DNA of 43,536 nucleotides from UBA3478 sp036782715 (lineage in GTDB: Bacteria > Bacteroidota > Bacteroidia > Flavobacteriales > Flavobacteriaceae). The notes beneath the pieces were generated by a model, which was not told the origin of the DNA, searched no databases, and saw only the letters and a list, made by a program, of their open reading frames with translations. Made by a program: the position numbers and the translations under genes. Location: positions 1 through 43,536 of the forward strand of contig DAIPYN010000011.1 in NCBI GenBank assembly GCA_036782715.1. Direction: 5' to 3'. Positions 16,222-23,830 of this stretch are shown here, piece by piece (positions within the stretch are counted from its first letter, which is position 1; each line of letters starts with the position of its first letter).

Positions 16222-17970
16222 TTAACCGTTGAGTTGTTCTTGATAGAGGTCTTGGTAAAACCCTGGAGTAGAAATCAATTCATTGTGAGTTCCTTCCTGT
16301 ACAATCTGGCCCTCATCTAAAACAAGTATTCGGTCAGCGTGTTTTACGGTAGCCATTCGGTGACTGACAATGAGCGTTGTCTTTTCTTTAGATTGATTTT
16401 TAATATTACCCAAAATTACCTCCTCGGTTTCGGTATCAACGGCAGATAAGCAATCGTCGAACAGAAAGATTTGAGGCCCTTTAATCATTGCTCGTGCAAT
16501 GGATACTCGTTGTTTTTGACCACCACTCAAACTAATTCCTCGCTCTCCAAGTAGCGTTTGATACCCTTTTGGAAAATCTAAGATGTTCTGGTGTACATCG
16601 GCTAACCGTGCCGCATTTTCGATCTCCTCTTCGGTAGCATTTAATTTTCCGAAGCGGATATTGTTTTCGATAGTATCAGAGAATAAGAAGGAATCTTGCG
16701 GCACTACACCCATACTCGATCTAAGTTCAGTGAGATAATAGTTATTGATAGAAACACCATCGATAAGCACTGTTCCTTCTTGTGGTTCGATGAGCCGGGT
16801 AATTAAATCGATCACTGTCGACTTACCAGCTCCTGTTTTACCCATGAGGGCTACGGTTTCTCCAGAACGTATTTTTAGGTTAACGTTTTTAAGTGCCCGA
16901 ATGCCAGTGTCTGGGTATTTATAAGACACATTGTTGAACTCAACTTGACCTTGGATGGGTAGTTGAGTATCTGCTAGATGATCGTTGATTTCGGGTTGAA
17001 TCTGAAGAAAGTCATTAATTCTTTCTTGAGAAGCTTCGGCACGCTGAATGATTGAAGTGAGCCACCCGACCACGGTAACAGGCCAAGTGAGCATGTTTAC
17101 ATAAAGGATAAATTCAGCAATTAGGCCAACAGAATCGATACTTCCGTCAATGTACATTCTACCACCTACATACATCACAATAATATTAGAGGCACCAATT
17201 AGCAACAGCATTAAAGGGAAAAACCAGGCGTTGATTTTTGCCAAATCCATAGCAGTTTGCTTTCCTTCTTCAGCAAGCACCTGCATGTCCTGATCAATCT
17301 TTTGCTCCAAATGGTAAGCCTTGACTATTGCTATTCCCGAAAACCGCTCTTGGGTGAAGGTAGAAAGCGTAGAAAGATAGGTTTGTACCGCAGTGCTTCT
17401 AACGTGTATCAATCGACTGATTCGGTAGATTAGAAAAGACAGAAGTGGAAACGGTAAAATAGTATAAAGTGCTAAGTCAGGAGCTTTTAGAAACATCAGT
17501 GGAATGAGAATAACAAATAGTGTTAGTGTCTGTAATCCGTACATAATGGCGGGCCCAGCATACATTCTTACTTGAGAAACGTCCTCAGAAATTCGATTCA
17601 TAAGATCCCCTACCCGGTTCTTCTTGTAAAAACTAGAGGATAAAATCTGGTAGTGATCGTAAATCGTATTCTTGAGATCGTACTCGATGTATCGAGAAAC
17701 ATTGATGATATACTGACGCATTAAGAACGTTAGAATAGCAGCAATAAGCGTTGTTCCAACGATAATCCCAATGTCGATAAGTAGCATTTGTTTTGCTTCT
17801 GCTTGGCTGATCTCGTTTCTGAAATATTGTTCAATGACCTGAATCGATTCATTGATGTAGGAAGGCATGAATAGTGAAAATACACGAGCACTAGTGGTAA
17901 TGACCAATCCGATGAGTAACTTCTTCCAGTATTTTAATAAAAATGAATTGAGATATTTTAATGCCTTCAT
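16222..17970 (-). CDS. ABC exporter half-transporter (MsbA/Mdl type)
   Basis: A 582-residue fused permease-ATPase. Six transmembrane helices occupy about residues 15-310. The nucleotide-binding domain (about 340-575) has Walker A GKTGAGKST (from 377), Q-loop Gln425, signature LSGGQ (481-485), Walker B IFLFDD (Asp505, Asp506) and H-loop His537. Asp506 replaces the usual catalytic Glu, as in the degenerate site of heterodimeric exporters. No partner subunit is adjacent. The substrate (lipid, drug or peptide) cannot be told from sequence. A TATCTTTG -7 box lies 19 bases before the ATG. Confidence 0.93.
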   Translation of the reverse strand: MKALKYLNSFLLKYWKKLLIGLVITTSARVFSLFMPSYINESIQVIEQYFRNEISQAEAKQMLLIDIGIIVGTTLIAAILTFLMRQYIINVSRYIEYDLKNTIYDHYQILSSSFYKKNRVGDLMNRISEDVSQVRMYAGPAIMYGLQTLTLFVILIPLMFLKAPDLALYTILPFPLLSFLIYRISRLIHVRSTAVQTYLSTLSTFTQERFSGIAIVKAYHLEQKIDQDMQVLAEEGKQTAMDLAKINAWFFPLMLLLIGASNIIVMYVGGRMYIDGSIDSVGLIAEFILYVNMLTWPVTVVGWLTSIIQRAEASQERINDFLQIQPEINDHLADTQLPIQGQVEFNNVSYKYPDTGIRALKNVNLKIRSGETVALMGKTGAGKSTVIDLITRLIEPQEGTVLIDGVSINNYYLTELRSSMGVVPQDSFLFSDTIENNIRFGKLNATEEEIENAARLADVHQNILDFPKGYQTLLGERGISLSGGQKQRVSIARAMIKGPQIFLFDDCLSAVDTETEEVILGNIKNQSKEKTTLIVSHRMATVKHADRILVLDEGQIVQEGTHNELISTPGFYQDLYQEQLNG

Positions 17971-17989
17971 GAGTGCGATTCCGTGAATT

Positions 17990-17997
17990 CAAAGATA
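17990..17997 (-). promoter_or_regulatory. -7 box for the ABC exporter gene
   Basis: TATCTTTG on the minus strand fully matches TAnnTTTG, 19 bases before the start. It is divergent from the nusB box 20 bases away. No clear -33 TTG is present. Confidence 0.5.
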
Positions 17998-18016
17998 GCG
18001 CAATCAAAATATAACT

Positions 18017-18024
18017 TAACTTTG
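18017..18024 (+). promoter_or_regulatory. -7 box for nusB
   Basis: TAACTTTG fully matches TAnnTTTG and lies 34 bases before the nusB ATG. A TTG at the -33 position is not evident. Confidence 0.5.
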
Positions 18025-18058
18025 CAGCGCAGTATAAATGTAAATAGAGTTCTTTCTC

Positions 18059-19006
18059 ATGCTAACGCGCCGACACATTCGCATCAAGGTATTACAGACC
18101 TTGTACGCTCTTCAGAAATCACCTGAAACAAGTTTAGATTCGTATCAACGTTTTTTAAAGAAGAGTATGGATGGTGTTTACTCTCTTTATCTACTTCAAC
18201 TCCATTTCTTTAAGTATTTCAGAGATTGGAGTTTGAGAGAGGTTGAGGCTAGGCAGAAAGCTTATTTAGAGACTTCGAAAAGTACATTTCCTGACCCCTC
18301 AAGATTTTACAATAATTCATTTTTAACTCAGATTACTGAGTCAGAGGTTCTTTTCGACCAGTGGGATCGAAGAAAAATGAAGCAGTGGTATTTGAACGAA
18401 AAGTATGTCGCAAACGTCCATGCCTCTTTTACGAAAAGTGATGCATACCTGGAATACATGAATCTTGATCAGGTAGGATATGCCGAGGACAAAGAGATTG
18501 TCATGCTTTTGTTTAGAGAGTTTTTAGCTCCAGATGAAGGTGTCTATGATTTTATTGAAGATGAGCAGTTGACCTGGATTGATGATTATCCTGTGATTAA
18601 CACTTTTATTCTCAAGCGCTTTAGTGCAGCGCGTAAACAGACCGAAGATTCTTATTGGCTACCTGAGCTAGTTGCTGAAGATGATGATTTAGACTTTGGA
18701 AGAAAACTATTAGCTAAAGTAGCTTTAAAGTATGGGGAGTATGCGAAAGAGATCGAGGGTAAAACTCCCAATTGGGATCAAGACCGATTAGCAGAAATGG
18801 ACAAGTTGCTATTGATTCTTGGTATTGCTGAATTACTCGACTTCCCGTCTATTCCACCTAAAGTCACCCTCAACGAGTATCTTGAAATTGCGAAGGAGTA
18901 TTCTACCCCAAAAAGTAGTTTGTTTATTAATGGAATTTTAGACAATTTGTCATCTACTTATAAAGAAGAGGGTAGGCTTATTAAGTCAGGTAGAGGATTG
19001 CTGTAA
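18059..19006 (+). CDS. nusB: Transcription antitermination factor NusB, long Bacteroidota form
   Basis: A 315-residue protein whose C-terminal third (about 200-305: FGRKLLAKVALKYGEYAKEI, LAEMDKLLLILGIAELLDFP, KVTLNEYLEIAKEYSTPKSSLFINGILD in parts) is the NusB RNA-binding helical domain. NusB works with NusE at boxA in rRNA antitermination. The N-terminus also begins like NusB (LTRRHIRIKVLQTLYAL). The middle of about 150 residues is an insertion or extension relative to the 140-residue E. coli protein, which is normal in this phylum. It is followed by the DUF1573 lipoprotein and yajC, a recurrent order in Bacteroidota. Confidence 0.93.
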   Translation: MLTRRHIRIKVLQTLYALQKSPETSLDSYQRFLKKSMDGVYSLYLLQLHFFKYFRDWSLREVEARQKAYLETSKSTFPDPSRFYNNSFLTQITESEVLFDQWDRRKMKQWYLNEKYVANVHASFTKSDAYLEYMNLDQVGYAEDKEIVMLLFREFLAPDEGVYDFIEDEQLTWIDDYPVINTFILKRFSAARKQTEDSYWLPELVAEDDDLDFGRKLLAKVALKYGEYAKEIEGKTPNWDQDRLAEMDKLLLILGIAELLDFPSIPPKVTLNEYLEIAKEYSTPKSSLFINGILDNLSSTYKEEGRLIKSGRGLL

Positions 19007-19031
19007 TCGTATAGAATTATCCTTATTTTTG
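18998..19031 (+). promoter_or_regulatory. Promoter of DUF1573 lipoprotein-yajC
   Basis: TTG (18998-19000), a 23-base spacer and TATTTTTG (19024-19031) lie 24 bases before the chosen ATG at 19056. This supports that start over the upstream in-frame ATG at 19029, which overlaps the box. Confidence 0.55.
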
Positions 19032-19055
19032 AATCATACTATTAAAATTATATTC

Positions 19056-19541
19056 ATGAAAACTAAATCAATTTATGTCTTTGCTACAGCATTAGCTGTT
19101 ATGTTTAGCCTTACTAGTTGTAAAGGGCAAGGAGAGAAAAAGGAAACCTCTAATACAGTAGCTACTGAAGTGACTGCTGACAACAGTGCTAAGCGTCCAG
19201 TAATGTCTTTCGAAAAGAAAGAGCATGATTTTGGGACTATCGTAGCTGGAACACCACAAGAAACTGTTTTCGAATTCACCAATACCGGAGATGCTCCGTT
19301 AATTATTTCTAACGCAAGATCTAGCTGCGGATGTACGGTACCTGATTATCCTCAAAATACTCCAATTGCTCCTGGTGATAAAGGCGAGCTTGTAGTGAAA
19401 TTCAATGGTGCTGGAGCGAACCTAGTGACTAAAACAATCACGCTTACAACGAATACAGCAGCTGGAACTGAAATGTTACGAATTAAAGCTTTTATCGAGC
19501 CTAAGGGTTCAGGAGCTTTTGATGTTCCAATGAAGAAATAG
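19056..19541 (+). CDS. DUF1573 domain lipoprotein
   Basis: A 161-residue lipoprotein. The signal sequence ends in the lipobox SLTSC with Cys22. A single DUF1573 domain (about 50-150; FEKKEHDFGTIVAG, FEFTNTGDAPLIISNARSSC, GCTVPDYP) has an immunoglobulin-like/ASH-type fold with a conserved Cys-Gly-Cys. These proteins are abundant in Bacteroidota, and their role at the cell envelope is unknown. I chose the ATG at 19056 because it gives a standard signal peptide and because the promoter box overlaps the ATG at 19029. yajC follows six bases later. Confidence 0.92.
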   Translation: MKTKSIYVFATALAVMFSLTSCKGQGEKKETSNTVATEVTADNSAKRPVMSFEKKEHDFGTIVAGTPQETVFEFTNTGDAPLIISNARSSCGCTVPDYPQNTPIAPGDKGELVVKFNGAGANLVTKTITLTTNTAAGTEMLRIKAFIEPKGSGAFDVPMKK

Positions 19542-19547
19542 TTTTAG

Positions 19548-19829
19548 ATGGAAGCACTTAACCAATTTGTTCCTCTTTTACTGATTTTTGCGGTAGCGTA
19601 TTTCTTTATGATTCGCCCTCAGGTTAAACGTCAGAAAGAAGAGAAGAAGTTTATCGAAGGCCTCAAGAAGGGCGATAAGGTAGTAACCAAGAGTGGATTG
19701 CACGGTAAGATATCTGATATCAATGAAGGTAATCAAACGGTGGTTATTGAAACCTCTGCCGGTAAACTAAAATTTGAAAGTAGTTCGATTTCTCATGAAT
19801 TTAGTAAGCGAGAGACGGCTACCAAATAA
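19548..19829 (+). CDS. yajC: Sec translocase accessory subunit YajC
   Basis: A 93-residue protein with one N-terminal transmembrane helix (FVPLLLIFAVAYFFMIRPQ) and a small cytoplasmic domain with the family block GDKVVTKSGLHGKISDI. YajC associates with SecDF in protein export. It is co-transcribed with the DUF1573 lipoprotein (6-base gap) and ends at an intrinsic terminator. Confidence 0.95.
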   Translation: MEALNQFVPLLLIFAVAYFFMIRPQVKRQKEEKKFIEGLKKGDKVVTKSGLHGKISDINEGNQTVVIETSAGKLKFESSSISHEFSKRETATK

Positions 19830-19852
19830 AGGCATTTGCCAATTAAAATGAT

Positions 19853-19875
19853 AGGGGTGCAACGCACCCCTTTTT
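19853..19875 (+). terminator. Intrinsic terminator after yajC, two bases before pyrD
   Basis: AGGGGTGC and GCACCCCT form an 8-bp stem with an AAC loop followed by TTTTT. The pyrD ATG begins at 19877, almost touching the T tract. Confidence 0.8.
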
Positions 19876-19876
19876 A

Positions 19877-20911
19877 ATGATGTATCAATTTTTCATTCGC
19901 CCGATTTTATTCTTTTTCGACGCTGAAAGAGCTCACCATATTGCTTTTCGTCTTTTAGGTATCGCAGAGTTCTTAGGATTTACCCGATTGTATAAATCCT
20001 TATTTGTAAGTAAAAACTCTTTACTTAGAAAAGAAGTAATGGGGATTGTTTTCGATAATCCAGTAGGTTTAGCTGCAGGGTTCGACAAAGACGCCAAACG
20101 ATACAACGCATTCGGGGATTTAGGATTCGGCTTCGTTGAAATTGGGACGCTTACCCCGAAGGCACAACCTGGTAATGAAAAAAAGAGATTGTTTCGATTA
20201 AAGAAAGATGATGCTATCATTAATCGAATGGGATTTAATAATAATGGAGTTCATGTAGCCGTTCATCGACTTCGTAAATCGCATCGAACCATTGTGGGTG
20301 GAAATATTGGTAAGAACAAGATCACACCTAATGAAAATGCAGTTGATGATTATCTGTACGCCCTCAGAACGCTCTATCCCTATGTAGATTACTTTGTGGT
20401 GAATGTTAGTTCTCCAAATACACCGGGTTTAAGAGAACTGCAAGAGAAAGAGCCATTGGAGCGATTGTTAAGTACTTTGAAATTAGAGTGTAAGAAACTT
20501 GCAGGGTCATCTGCCGAAAAGCCAATTCTTTTAAAAATCGCACCTGATTTAACTAATCATCAACTCGATGATATCATTGAAATTGTTGAAAATGTAAAGC
20601 TTGAAGGCGTAATTGCCACTAACACTACCATTGACCGAACGAATTTAAAGTCTGATCAACACCTTGTAGATGAAATGGGTGGGCTTAGTGGTGCTCCTCT
20701 TAGAAATCGATCTACAGAGGTGATAAGGTATCTAAAAGCCTACCAAAAATCTCCCTTTGTAATCATCGGTGTTGGAGGTATTCATTCTGCTGAGGCTGCT
20801 ATCGAAAAAATCGACGCGGGCGCTGATTTAATTCAATTATATACGGGCTTTGTATATGAAGGTCCCAAATTAATTTCCGAAATTCATAGGAAATTAATTG
20901 ATCGTGCATGA
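19877..20911 (+). CDS. pyrD: Dihydroorotate dehydrogenase (quinone), class 2
   Basis: A 344-residue FMN enzyme of pyrimidine synthesis that oxidises dihydroorotate and passes electrons to quinone at the inner membrane. The N-terminal amphipathic extension (MMYQFFIRPILFFFDAERAHH) marks class 2. Further motifs are NPVGLAAGFDKDA, IGTLTPKAQPGN, NRMGFNN, VNVSSPNTPGLR with the class 2 catalytic Ser region, and GVGGI with the phosphate site. The start is ATGATG; the second ATG (19880) is equally possible. A terminator hairpin sits immediately upstream, and I find no -7 box in the short gap, so expression may depend on read-through. The stop overlaps the next ATG (ATGA). Confidence 0.95.
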   Translation: MMYQFFIRPILFFFDAERAHHIAFRLLGIAEFLGFTRLYKSLFVSKNSLLRKEVMGIVFDNPVGLAAGFDKDAKRYNAFGDLGFGFVEIGTLTPKAQPGNEKKRLFRLKKDDAIINRMGFNNNGVHVAVHRLRKSHRTIVGGNIGKNKITPNENAVDDYLYALRTLYPYVDYFVVNVSSPNTPGLRELQEKEPLERLLSTLKLECKKLAGSSAEKPILLKIAPDLTNHQLDDIIEIVENVKLEGVIATNTTIDRTNLKSDQHLVDEMGGLSGAPLRNRSTEVIRYLKAYQKSPFVIIGVGGIHSAEAAIEKIDAGADLIQLYTGFVYEGPKLISEIHRKLIDRA

Positions 20912-21765
20912 TTGAAATTGTTGAATGTCCTAGAGATGCGATGCAGGGCTTAAATGCCTTTATCCCTACCTCTGAGAAAGCAGCTTATCTTCAATCGTTA
21001 CTGAATTGTAACTTCTCGTATTTAGATTTTGGAAGTTTTGTCTCAGAGCGAGCGGTTCCCCAAATGAAAGATACCGCTGAGGTATTATCGTTACTTGATT
21101 TGGAACACACCCGTACTGAGCTTTTAGCGATCGTTGCCAACCTTAGAGGTGCTCAAAGAGCATCTGAACTCGAAGCGATCAGGGTGCTTGGATTTCCTTT
21201 TTCCCTCTCAGAGATTTTTCAAATGAGAAACACTAATCGTTCTCAGGGGGAAGCTTTTGATGAAATACAAAGAATAGCCGAAGTCGCTGCTGCCTCTGAT
21301 AAGAAGTTGGTGATTTATTTTTCTATGGGTTTTGGGAATCCCTATGGTACTCCATGGGGGCTAGATCAAATTAGTTATTGGTTGAATCGATTCGAAGGTT
21401 TAGCTATCGATTGCTTTTCACTTTCAGATACCATGGGAAATGCTACGCCAGAGCGAATTCACGAAGTATTTTCGTATGTTTTAACTGAGCACAATGAGCT
21501 TAATTTTGGAGCGCACTTGCATACTCGACCCGATCAGTGGAAGTCAAATTTAGATGCTGCTTATCAAGCTGGATGCCGTCGATTTGATGGAGCTATACAA
21601 GGTTTCGGAGGCTGCCCCATGGCCTCAGATCATTTAGTAGGAAATCTGCCGACTGAAAAATTGATTAGTTATCTTACTACCCAAAAGGCACCGATTAACA
21701 TTGATATTCACGGTTTCGAAGTCGCCTATAATAAGGCTAAGAACCTTTTTAGTCGCTACACCTAA
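20908..21765 (+). CDS. HMG-CoA lyase-like protein
   Basis: A 285-residue TIM-barrel enzyme of the HMGL-like/DRE-TIM superfamily, closest in pattern to hydroxymethylglutaryl-CoA lyase (HMG-CoA to acetoacetate and acetyl-CoA, leucine degradation). Residues seen are Arg9 and Asp10 (ECPRDAMQ), FGSFVSERAVPQM, the metal ligands His203 and His205 (GAHLHTR) and catalytic Cys236 (FGGCPMA) in the mobile loop. The motifs deviate from the mitochondrial/proteobacterial form (PRDAMQG for PRDGLQN, HLHTR for HCHDT), which appears usual in this phylum. It is coupled to pyrD by a 4-base overlap. Confidence 0.85.
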   Translation: MIEIVECPRDAMQGLNAFIPTSEKAAYLQSLLNCNFSYLDFGSFVSERAVPQMKDTAEVLSLLDLEHTRTELLAIVANLRGAQRASELEAIRVLGFPFSLSEIFQMRNTNRSQGEAFDEIQRIAEVAAASDKKLVIYFSMGFGNPYGTPWGLDQISYWLNRFEGLAIDCFSLSDTMGNATPERIHEVFSYVLTEHNELNFGAHLHTRPDQWKSNLDAAYQAGCRRFDGAIQGFGGCPMASDHLVGNLPTEKLISYLTTQKAPINIDIHGFEVAYNKAKNLFSRYT

Positions 21766-21787
21766 GCGCTCGTGCCATAATTTTAAG

Positions 21788-21795
21788 TATTTTTG
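21788..21795 (+). promoter_or_regulatory. -7 box for guaB
   Basis: TATTTTTG fully matches TAnnTTTG and ends 23 bases before the guaB ATG. It abuts an inverted repeat (CATGCAA/TTGCATG, 21796-21821) that contains the start codon. Confidence 0.55.
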
Positions 21796-21818
21796 CATGC
21801 AATTAATTCTCTAGTTGC

Positions 21819-23291
21819 ATGAAAGCTCATCTTTCTAAAATCGTTGGCGAAGGCCTTACCTATGACGATGTTCTATTAGTCCCTGCTTTTTCTGAAGTAT
21901 TACCTCGCGAGGTAAACATCAGTACGCAGTTCACCAGAAATTTACGAATAAACGTGCCTATCGTTTCTGCGGCTATGGACACGGTTACAGAATCTCGAAT
22001 GGCCATTGCGATGGCTCAAGAGGGAGGTATTGGAGTACTACATAAGAACATGACGATTGAAGAGCAGGCTGCGAAGGTTCGCAAAGTAAAGCGTGCAGAA
22101 TCAGGTATGATTTTAGACCCTGTAACTTTACCCCTTACTGCGACTGTTTTAGATGCAAAGGCAAGTATGAAAGAACATGGAATCGGAGGGATTCCAATTG
22201 TAGATAACGCGGGAAAACTTTCTGGGATTGTAACTAATCGTGATTTACGATTCGAAAAACGTAATGACCGAATGATCACAGAAGTCATGACGGCAGAAAA
22301 CCTTATAACTGCCCCAGCAGGTATTACTCTAGCCGAAGCAGAAGATATTCTTCAAGCTCATAAAATCGAAAAACTACCTGTCGTTGACGAAAAGGAACAA
22401 TTAATTGGGTTAATTACTTTTAGAGACATCACTAAACTCACTCAAAAGCCGATTGCTAACAAAGATAAGTACGGTAGACTCCTAGTCGCTGCTGCTGTAG
22501 GTGTGACTGCTGATGCAGTAGACCGCGTTAGTGCGTTAGTTGCAGCTGGAGTGGATGCTGTGGTTATTGATACTGCACATGGGCATTCGAAGGGAGTAGT
22601 AGGTGTGCTAAAAGCAGTAAAATCTGCTTTTCCAGAACTTGAGGTTATTGTTGGAAATATTGCTACCGCTGAAGCCGCACTTTATCTTGTTGAAGCCGGA
22701 GCTGATGCAGTTAAGGTAGGGATTGGTCCAGGTTCAATTTGCACCACACGAATAGTTGCTGGGGTTGGATTTCCTCAATTTTCCGCGGTTCTTGAAGTAG
22801 CTGCCGCGCTAAAAGGAACAGGGGTTCCTGTCATCGCTGACGGTGGTGTTCGTTTTACCGGTGATATTCCTAAAGCGCTTGCCGCTGGAGCAGACTGTGT
22901 TATGCTTGGTTCGTTACTAGCAGGAACTAAAGAATCTCCGGGCGAAACGATTATCTACGAAGGAAGGAAGTTTAAAAGCTACCGTGGAATGGGGTCTGTC
23001 GAAGCCATGAAGAAGGGTAGTAAAGATCGCTATTTCCAAGATGTAGAGGATGATATCAAAAAGCTCGTTCCAGAAGGTATCGTAGGTCGAGTACCGTATA
23101 AAGGTGAGCTCTTTGAGAGCATGCATCAATTTATCGGTGGTTTGCGAGCAGGTATGGGATATTGTGGTGCTAAGGATATTAACACCTTAAAGGAACAGGC
23201 GAAATTTGTTAAGATTACGGCAAGTGGTATTGCAGAGAGTCATCCGCACAATGTAACTATTACCAAAGAGGCTCCGAATTATAGCCGATAA
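21819..23291 (+). CDS. guaB: IMP dehydrogenase
   Basis: A 490-residue enzyme, the standard length, that oxidises IMP to XMP with NAD in guanine nucleotide synthesis. The TIM barrel starts at LTYDDVLLVPAFSEVLP. Two CBS domains are inserted at about 95-205. The catalytic Cys308 lies in GIGPGSICTTR; the flap residues are in GRVPYKG, and ADGGVRFTGDI binds phosphate. The last residues (about 465-490) are intact. One base separates its stop from the convergent thioredoxin gene, without a terminator. Confidence 0.97.
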   Translation: MKAHLSKIVGEGLTYDDVLLVPAFSEVLPREVNISTQFTRNLRINVPIVSAAMDTVTESRMAIAMAQEGGIGVLHKNMTIEEQAAKVRKVKRAESGMILDPVTLPLTATVLDAKASMKEHGIGGIPIVDNAGKLSGIVTNRDLRFEKRNDRMITEVMTAENLITAPAGITLAEAEDILQAHKIEKLPVVDEKEQLIGLITFRDITKLTQKPIANKDKYGRLLVAAAVGVTADAVDRVSALVAAGVDAVVIDTAHGHSKGVVGVLKAVKSAFPELEVIVGNIATAEAALYLVEAGADAVKVGIGPGSICTTRIVAGVGFPQFSAVLEVAAALKGTGVPVIADGGVRFTGDIPKALAAGADCVMLGSLLAGTKESPGETIIYEGRKFKSYRGMGSVEAMKKGSKDRYFQDVEDDIKKLVPEGIVGRVPYKGELFESMHQFIGGLRAGMGYCGAKDINTLKEQAKFVKITASGIAESHPHNVTITKEAPNYSR

Positions 23292-23292
23292 G

Positions 23293-23817
23293 TTATTTTG
23301 ATTGACTGGCCTCGTAGTCTTTCCAGGTCATGTCTTTAAAGATGTCATCTCCAAAGTACTTAGCCACGGTAAGAAATGGCGCTGCAGGATAATAGCCCGC
23401 AACAGGAGCTAGCATTTCAAATTTAGAAGTAAGGTAGACCACGGTCGGATAACTCAAATTACCGTTAGTAAGTGCTACCGCTAATTCGTGATACCCTTTT
23501 TTGCCTTGCGGTACAAACGAATAGGTTTGTCCTTGAAAAACAATATCTTCAGTTTGTTCGGCGTTGAATTTAACCATGTAGAAGTTCTTAATCATATACG
23601 CAAGAACTTCAGGATCATTGAAGGTTTCTTTATCCATTTTTTTACACCACCCACACCAATCTGTGTAGACATCAATGAAAATTTTCTTTTCATTGTCTCC
23701 ATCTTCAGCAATGCTTTGAACCGCCTGTTCAAAGCTTAACCATTCAATTTTCTGTTCTTGAGCAAATAGACCAATCGAAAAACCAATCGATAAGAATAGC
23801 GATAACAATACTTTCAT
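23293..23817 (-). CDS. Exported thioredoxin-family protein
   Basis: A 174-residue protein with a signal peptide (1-19, cut near FAQ) and a thioredoxin fold of the thioredoxin_7 type. The redox motif is CGWC (Cys55-Cys58) in YTDWCGWCKKMDKETF, and the later cis-proline region is NLSYPTVVYL. It is likely periplasmic, handling disulphides or acting as a reductase; the partner is unknown. It lies 13 bases downstream of lysA on the same strand, so it is probably co-transcribed, with no evident functional link. Confidence 0.88.
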   Translation of the reverse strand: MKVLLSLFLSIGFSIGLFAQEQKIEWLSFEQAVQSIAEDGDNEKKIFIDVYTDWCGWCKKMDKETFNDPEVLAYMIKNFYMVKFNAEQTEDIVFQGQTYSFVPQGKKGYHELAVALTNGNLSYPTVVYLTSKFEMLAPVAGYYPAAPFLTVAKYFGDDIFKDMTWKDYEASQSK

Positions 23818-23830
23818 GGTCTAAAGATAA

